19,432 bases of DNA from Clostridia bacterium (GTDB lineage Bacteria > Bacillota > Clostridia > Oscillospirales > Acutalibacteraceae), in NCBI GenBank assembly GCA_017382915.1, contig JAFNZJ010000111.1, forward strand, positions 1 to 19,432, given 5' to 3'. Below are positions 15,777-19,432 of this stretch, one piece after another. The notes beneath the pieces were generated by a model. That model was not told the DNA's origin and ran no database searches. It saw only the letters and a program-made list of their open reading frames with translations. The translations under genes and the position numbers were made by a program. Within the stretch, counting starts at the first letter, position 1. Every line of letters begins with the position of its first letter.

Positions 15777-16555
15777 TAAAAACAGAAGAATTGCTAAAGG
15801 CCTTGTGTGGCGAAAATGTTTCGCCACAACCAATAGGCAACGGCTTTGAAATATATGTTTCAAAAAATCATACCTTTGGCACCGACGCCGTACTGCTTAG
15901 CCATTTTGCCGCCCCAAAGAAAAATGACAAGGCGGTTGATTTGGGCACAGGCTGTGGCATAATACCCTTTTTATGGGCAAGGGACGGACTTACATCATAC
16001 ACTGCAGGTCTTGAAATTTCGCCCGAGGGTGTGGCTTTAGCAAACGCTTCATTAGAAAAAAATGCCCCAAAAAGCACACTTGAATTTTTTGAGGGAGATA
16101 TTAAAAACCCTTTTGTTAAGCTAAAAAAGGGCGCTTACACATTGGTCACCTGCAACCCGCCCTATAAGGCGGCAGGGGCAGGCATTTTAAGTGACAGTGT
16201 GGCAGATAAGTTTGCCCGCCATGAAACTGCCTGCGATTTAGCCGATGTTATTAAAGCGGCAGCAGGACTTTTACAGTTTGGCGGTAGGCTTGTTATCTGC
16301 CAAAGACCCGAGCGCCTTGGCGAAATATTTTCGCAAATGACGGCACATAAAATTGAGCCTAAAAAACTGCGACTTGTATGCCGCAGTGAGGGTGATGAGC
16401 CTTGGCTTGTTTTGGTTGAGGGTCGCCTTGGCGGTGGTAAGGGTATAAGAATTATGCCCAACCTTAACCTTTATAAAGATGGCAAACTGTCAGATGAACT
16501 TCTTAAAATTGAAGGTCCTTATTTACAGGGCGCTAAAACGGAGGTAAAAAGATAA
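15761..16555 (+). CDS. TrmN6-like tRNA1(Val) adenine-N6 methyltransferase
   Basis: A SAM-dependent N6-adenine methyltransferase of the TrmN6/YfiC family, which modifies A37 of tRNA1(Val) in E. coli. In Gram-positives the exact tRNA target is less certain. The 264 residues include the family-typical FGTDAVLLSHF (39-49), the SAM loop DLGTGCGIIP (60-69) and the catalytic NPPY (132-135). The final segment, to the LNLYKDGKLSDE stretch, is also characteristic. The start at 15761 lies inside cysS in another frame (16-base overlap), with AGGTG at 15746-15750. Its stop shares one base with the uxaC ATG. This tight packing implies it is read from the T-box transcript. Confidence 0.88.
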   Translation: MAQSVVKTEELLKALCGENVSPQPIGNGFEIYVSKNHTFGTDAVLLSHFAAPKKNDKAVDLGTGCGIIPFLWARDGLTSYTAGLEISPEGVALANASLEKNAPKSTLEFFEGDIKNPFVKLKKGAYTLVTCNPPYKAAGAGILSDSVADKFARHETACDLADVIKAAAGLLQFGGRLVICQRPERLGEIFSQMTAHKIEPKKLRLVCRSEGDEPWLVLVEGRLGGGKGIRIMPNLNLYKDGKLSDELLKIEGPYLQGAKTEVKR

Positions 16556-17955
16556 TGAAACCTTTTATGGATAAAGATTTTATTTTGAATTCAGACACCG
16601 CAAAAGAGCTTTATCATAACACAGCGGCAAAGCTTCCTATAATTGATTACCACTGCCATATTGATGCCAAAGAAATTGCAGAGGACCGTGTCTTTGATAA
16701 CATAGCACAGGTTTGGCTTGGCGGCGACCACTACAAATGGCGCGCTATGCGTATTTGCGGCACACCCGAAAATTTAGTTACAGGTGATGCCCCCGATAAG
16801 GATAAGTTTTTTGCCTTTGCCGCCGCCGCACCTAAAATGGTGGGCAGTCCGCTTTACCACTGGGCCCATTTAGAGCTTCAGCGTTATTTTGACATCACCA
16901 CCCCTTTAAGTGAAGCCACCGCCGAAGAAATTTGGAATGAATGTAATAAAAAGCTTAAAACCCTTTCGGCACGCAAGATGATTGAAAAATCTAATGTTGA
17001 AATTATCTGCACCACCAACGACCCCACCGAGGACTTAATTTACCATCAGCAAATAGCAAAGGATAAGACCTTTCCCACCAAGGTTTACCCCGCCTTTAGA
17101 CCCGATAAGGCAGTAAACATTGATAAGCCCGATTTTGCCCCTTACATTAAAACGCTTGCAAAGGTTTGGGGTAAAGACATTAAAACCTTTGCCGATGTTA
17201 AGGCGGCCATTATAAGCCGAATTGATTATTTTGCCAACAACGGTTGCCGTGCCGCCGACCACGGACTTGACTTTGTGCCCTTTGGTGCGCTTGATGACGC
17301 CGCCCTTAATAAGGTATTTAAAAAGGCAATGCAGGGCAAACCTGTAACCAAGGCGGAGGCCGACGCATATAAAACTGCACTTATTGCCTGCTGCGCTAAT
17401 GAGTATACTAGGCGCGACTGGGTAATGGAGGTACACTATGGCGTTATGCGTAATGTTAACAGCATAATGTTTAATAAGCTTGGCGCCGATACTGGCTATG
17501 ACACCGTAAATCAGCATTTAGATGCCGAAAATTTAGCCAAGCTTTTAGACCACCTGCTTAAAAACAACGCACTGCCCCGCACAGTAATATTCCCCATTGA
17601 CCCATCGCATAACACCGCGGTGGAAACCATTGCAGGCGCATTTCAGGCAGAGGGCATTTGCGGTCGCGTTCAGCAGGGTGCCGCTTGGTGGTTTAATGAC
17701 ACCAAAATCGGTATGGAAACCCAGCTTAAAGCCTTTAGCGACCTTTCGGTGCTGGGCTGTTTTATTGGTATGCTTACCGATAGCCGCAGTTTTCTTTCAT
17801 ACACCCGCCACGAATATTTCCGCCGCATACTTTGTAACTACATAGGTGAGCTGGTTGATAAGGGTGAGTACCCGTACGACCTGCCAACATTAGAAAAAAT
17901 AGTAGCCGATATTTGCCATGATAACGCAAAGGCATATTTCGGTTGGGATAAGTAG
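16555..17955 (+). CDS. uxaC: Glucuronate isomerase
   Basis: Interconverts D-glucuronate and D-fructuronate (and galacturonate and tagaturonate), the first step of hexuronate catabolism. The 466-residue length is standard. It belongs to the amidohydrolase-like superfamily; visible marks are the metal-binding DYHCH (31-35), GDHYKWRAMR (57-66) and a long conserved body through SFLSYTRHEYFRRILC near the C-terminus. GGAGGT (16540-16545) lies 9 bases before ATG, and the start overlaps the previous stop by one base. No other hexuronate gene (uxuA, uxaB, kdgK, a regulator or a transporter) is in the window, so its place in a cysteine/tRNA operon is odd. It is a complete, apparently functional gene. 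Confidence 0.96.
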   Translation: MKPFMDKDFILNSDTAKELYHNTAAKLPIIDYHCHIDAKEIAEDRVFDNIAQVWLGGDHYKWRAMRICGTPENLVTGDAPDKDKFFAFAAAAPKMVGSPLYHWAHLELQRYFDITTPLSEATAEEIWNECNKKLKTLSARKMIEKSNVEIICTTNDPTEDLIYHQQIAKDKTFPTKVYPAFRPDKAVNIDKPDFAPYIKTLAKVWGKDIKTFADVKAAIISRIDYFANNGCRAADHGLDFVPFGALDDAALNKVFKKAMQGKPVTKAEADAYKTALIACCANEYTRRDWVMEVHYGVMRNVNSIMFNKLGADTGYDTVNQHLDAENLAKLLDHLLKNNALPRTVIFPIDPSHNTAVETIAGAFQAEGICGRVQQGAAWWFNDTKIGMETQLKAFSDLSVLGCFIGMLTDSRSFLSYTRHEYFRRILCNYIGELVDKGEYPYDLPTLEKIVADICHDNAKAYFGWDK

Positions 17956-17957
17956 TT

Positions 17958-18995
17958 ATGGCTGAAAAGATTTTAGTAGGTATGAGCGGTGGTGTGGATA
18001 GCTCTGCCGCCGCCCTTTTGCTTAAAGATAAGGGGTATGATATTAAGGGTCTTACCCTTTGCCTTTATAAAGATGAAAAAACACCCCTGTCGGTTAGGGA
18101 TGCAAAGCAGGTTTGCGATAAAATGCAAATCCCTTTTGATAGTCTTAATTTAGAAGACCTTTTTAATGAAAAGGTTATAACCTCCTTTATAAACGACTAT
18201 CAAAACGGGCTTACCCCCAACCCCTGCATTGAGTGTAATAAGCATATAAAGTTTGGCGCAATGCTTGACTATGCCCTAAAAAACGGCTTTGATAAAATTG
18301 CCACAGGTCACTATGCCAATATTAAAAAGCAGGGTGATAGATTTGTCTTAACCCGCGCTAAAGATTTATCAAAGGACCAAACCTATGTGCTGTACCCGTT
18401 AACACAGCATCAGCTTGCACATACACTTTTGCCGCTTGGTGAACTAACCAAGGATGAAGCCAGGCAAAAGGCCGCCCAAAACGGCTTTGTAAATGCAAAT
18501 AAGGCAGACAGTCAGGATATTTGCTTTGTGCCGGATGGCGACTATGCCACCTTTATTTCAAAAACTCTTGGCACCGAGTTTAGTCAGGGCGATTTTTTAG
18601 ACCTTGACGGCAATGTTATAGGCAGGCACGGCGGTATGATTAAATACACCGTCGGTCAGCGTAAAGGTCTTGGTATGGGCTTTGGCAGACCAATGTATGT
18701 AATAACCAAGGACCCCGCTTTAAACACCGTAATTTTGGGTGATGAGCCTAACCTGTTAACCAAAAGGGTAATAGTAAGGGATGTTAACTTTATAGCGCTT
18801 GAAGCTTTAAATGACACCATAAACTGTAAAGGTAAGCTTCGTTACCGCCACGCAGAACAGCCCTGCAAAATCACCCCCCTTGATAAAACCACCATTTTGG
18901 CCGAGTTTAATGAGCCACAGCGCGCACCAACCCCCGGTCAGTCGGCGGTATTTTATGATGGCGATACGGTGATTTTAGGCGGTATAATTGAATAA
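17958..18995 (+). CDS. mnmA: tRNA-uridine 2-sulfurtransferase (2-thiouridylase)
   Basis: Makes the 2-thio group of wobble uridine in tRNA Lys/Glu/Gln, using sulfur passed from cysteine by a desulfurase. The 345 residues include the PP-loop SGGVDSS (10-16), TPNPCIECNKHIKFG (86-100) with catalytic C90, ATGHYA (115-120), KDQTYVLYPL (139-148), and SQDICF (185-190) with the second catalytic C189. The protein is slightly shorter than B. subtilis MnmA, mainly in the N-terminal domain. The C-terminal beta domain ends with the usual AVFYDGDTVILGGII. The start is 2 bases after the uxaC stop and has only a weak Shine-Dalgarno site, so coupled translation is likely. A repeat begins directly after its stop codon. 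Confidence 0.94.
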   Translation: MAEKILVGMSGGVDSSAAALLLKDKGYDIKGLTLCLYKDEKTPLSVRDAKQVCDKMQIPFDSLNLEDLFNEKVITSFINDYQNGLTPNPCIECNKHIKFGAMLDYALKNGFDKIATGHYANIKKQGDRFVLTRAKDLSKDQTYVLYPLTQHQLAHTLLPLGELTKDEARQKAAQNGFVNANKADSQDICFVPDGDYATFISKTLGTEFSQGDFLDLDGNVIGRHGGMIKYTVGQRKGLGMGFGRPMYVITKDPALNTVILGDEPNLLTKRVIVRDVNFIALEALNDTINCKGKLRYRHAEQPCKITPLDKTTILAEFNEPQRAPTPGQSAVFYDGDTVILGGIIE

Positions 18996-19030
18996 AAAGC
19001 CTCCCTTCAAGCGGGGGGACCCGAACGCTA
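18996..19030. repeat. Degenerate hairpin repeat arm next to mnmA
   Basis: CCTCCC (19000-19005) can pair with GGGGGG (19013-19018, one G-T pair), preceded by AAAAAG. Read on the minus strand it is a hairpin followed by five Ts, hence terminator-like for transcription entering from the right. The outer sequence AAAAAGCCTCCC resembles the reverse complement of the right end of the next element (AAAAAAGCCTTCCCC), which suggests a related, decayed arm. Confidence 0.45.
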
Positions 19031-19060
19031 GTAGAAGAAATAGATAATTGTAGTTCTCTT

Positions 19061-19210
19061 AGGGCTTCCCCTTGAGGGGAAGCTGTCACAAAGTGACTGA
19101 TGAGGTGTAGACGCTGAAAGCGGCGTAAAAATTATATTATAAAATATTTTCCACCTCATCCGAGTTTTGTTATACAAAACCCACCTTCCCCTCAAGGGGA
19201 AGGCTTTTTT
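19061..19210. repeat. MITE-like two-armed modular inverted-repeat element
   Basis: Two arms in inverted orientation share the same modules. The left arm has hairpin CTTCCCC-TTGA-GGGGAAG (19065-19082), a small hairpin GTCAC-AAA-GTGAC (19085-19097), then GATGAGGTG (19099-19107). The right arm read inward has hairpin CCTTCCCC-TCAA-GGGGAAGG (19084 + 100, i.e. 19184-19203), small hairpin GTTTTGT-TAT-ACAAAAC (19164-19180), then CACCTCATC (19152-19160), the exact complement of GATGAGGTG. The centre (about 19110-19150) is AT-rich with a short CGCT-GAA-AGCG hairpin. There is no coding capacity. The right end followed by TTTTTT can act as a plus-strand terminator. I recall similar CTTCCCCTTGAGGGGAAG elements as common in gut Clostridia, but could not compare copies here. 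Exact ends and target duplications are not defined. Confidence 0.7.
19184..19210 (+). terminator. Terminator-like end of the repeat element
   Basis: An 8-bp stem CCTTCCCC/GGGGAAGG with loop TCAA, then GC and six Ts (19205-19210). It is part of the repeat element but is well placed to end the mnmA transcript. Confidence 0.65.
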
Positions 19211-19238
19211 ATAGAATTCTACGCATGGCGGAGGAGAA

Positions 19239-19274
19239 ATGAACGGTAAACTAAACAGCTGTCATTTTAAATAA
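19239..19274 (+). CDS. Possible 11-codon leader-type ORF
   Basis: ATG at 19239 is preceded by GGAGG (19230-19234), giving a short peptide, MNGKLNSCHFK, that stops at 19272-19274. A strong terminator-like hairpin starts 19 bases later. A small ORF followed by a hairpin could be a leader/attenuator, but no promoter or downstream gene is visible and the spacing of 4 bases is tight. It could equally be chance within repeat-rich non-coding DNA. Confidence 0.2.
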   Translation: MNGKLNSCHFK

Positions 19275-19293
19275 ATTAAAAGCCTTACCCGTT

Positions 19294-19330
19294 GCCCAAG
19301 TGTTCTTAAGGACACTTGGGCAGTTTTATT
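19294..19330 (+). terminator. Terminator-like hairpin
   Basis: GCCCAAGTGT (19294-19303) pairs perfectly with ACACTTGGGC (19312-19321). Inner wobble/GC pairs can extend the stem to 12 bp. It is followed by AGTTTTATT. It is the second terminator-like structure after mnmA. Confidence 0.65.
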
Positions 19331-19432
19331 CGCCTTGCGGCGAGTGATATTGCTTCGCAGTGATATTTGAACTAAAGTTCAAGTGATATTGCCTTCGGCA
19401 GTTTTTGGCGAATAAAATATCACTGAAATCGT
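19324..19432. repeat. Cruciform repeat array with nonamer AGTGATATT, cut by the window end
   Basis: TTTTATTCGCC (19324-19334) is the exact reverse complement of GGCGAATAAAA (19407-19417) and closes the structure. Inside, the nonamer AGTGATATT occurs three times (19343-19351, 19359-19367, 19382-19390), and its inverse AATATCACT once (19416-19424). The direct copies alternate with short hairpins: CGCC-TTGC-GGCG (19331-19342), TGC-TTC-GCA (19351-19359), TTGAAC-TAAA-GTTCAA (19367-19382) and TGCC-TTC-GGCA (19390-19400). The hairpin sequences differ, but each stem is preserved. There is no coding potential. The element probably continues past the window, so its right limit is unknown. Confidence 0.7.

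Noticed and set aside
17035..17517. A 160-codon minus-strand ORF inside uxaC
   Set aside because: uxaC is complete and conserved in the forward frame; the reverse frame shows no family features.
19343..19424. Regularly recurring AGTGATATT considered as a CRISPR array
   Set aside because: The repeat is only 9 bases, the spacers are 7-14 bases and self-complementary, and no cas gene is present.

Overview
The window is a compact, entirely plus-strand stretch of a Firmicutes chromosome. It is most likely an uncultured gut-type Clostridia (Oscillospirales/Ruminococcaceae-like). This inference rests on strong Shine-Dalgarno sites, sigma-A type promoters, a T-box riboswitch, a YqhQ/DUF1385-prmC pair, a recA-recX-rimO-pgsA block, and protein sequences of clostridial flavour. 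No phage, plasmid, integrase, CRISPR or tRNA gene is visible.

Layout. (1) 1-1167: the 3' part of a clan GH-A glycoside hydrolase gene, cut by the window start. (2) 1291-3202: a promoter, glucose-6-phosphate isomerase (pgi), a small P-loop protein of unknown role, and a strong terminator. (3) 3222-3937: a YkuE-like metallophosphoesterase with its own terminator. (4) 4151-13347: nine genes without a visible terminator between them. They encode a TTG-started lipoprotein with FG-GAP/VCBS-like repeats, an OmpR-type response regulator, a sensor kinase, YqhQ (DUF1385), PrmC, RecA, RecX, RimO and PgsA. (5) 13351-18995: a near-consensus promoter, a cysteine-specific T-box leader (specifier UGC, T-box UGGA, antiterminator and terminator all visible), then cysE, cysS, a TrmN6-like tRNA methyltransferase, uxaC and mnmA, packed with overlaps or tiny gaps. 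(6) 18996-19432: non-coding sequence filled with hairpin-rich repeats: a degenerate arm, a two-armed modular MITE-like element, a terminator-like hairpin, and a cruciform array with three direct copies and one inverted copy of a nonamer. The window ends at the edge of this array.

How the genes work together. The T-box unit is the clearest regulatory story. Uncharged tRNA-Cys should switch on O-acetylserine synthesis (CysE) and cysteinyl-tRNA synthetase (CysS). If there is no internal promoter or terminator, it would also switch on a tRNA methylase, glucuronate isomerase and the tRNA 2-thiouridylase MnmA, which consumes cysteine-derived sulfur. The preceding unit joins an envelope-sensing module to translation factor methylation, recombination, ribosomal S12 methylthiolation and phospholipid synthesis.

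I found no clearly new multi-gene system. The points most worth a second look are the extended T-box operon, the lipoprotein-two-component module heading the recA operon, the P-loop protein, and the repeat cluster at the right end.
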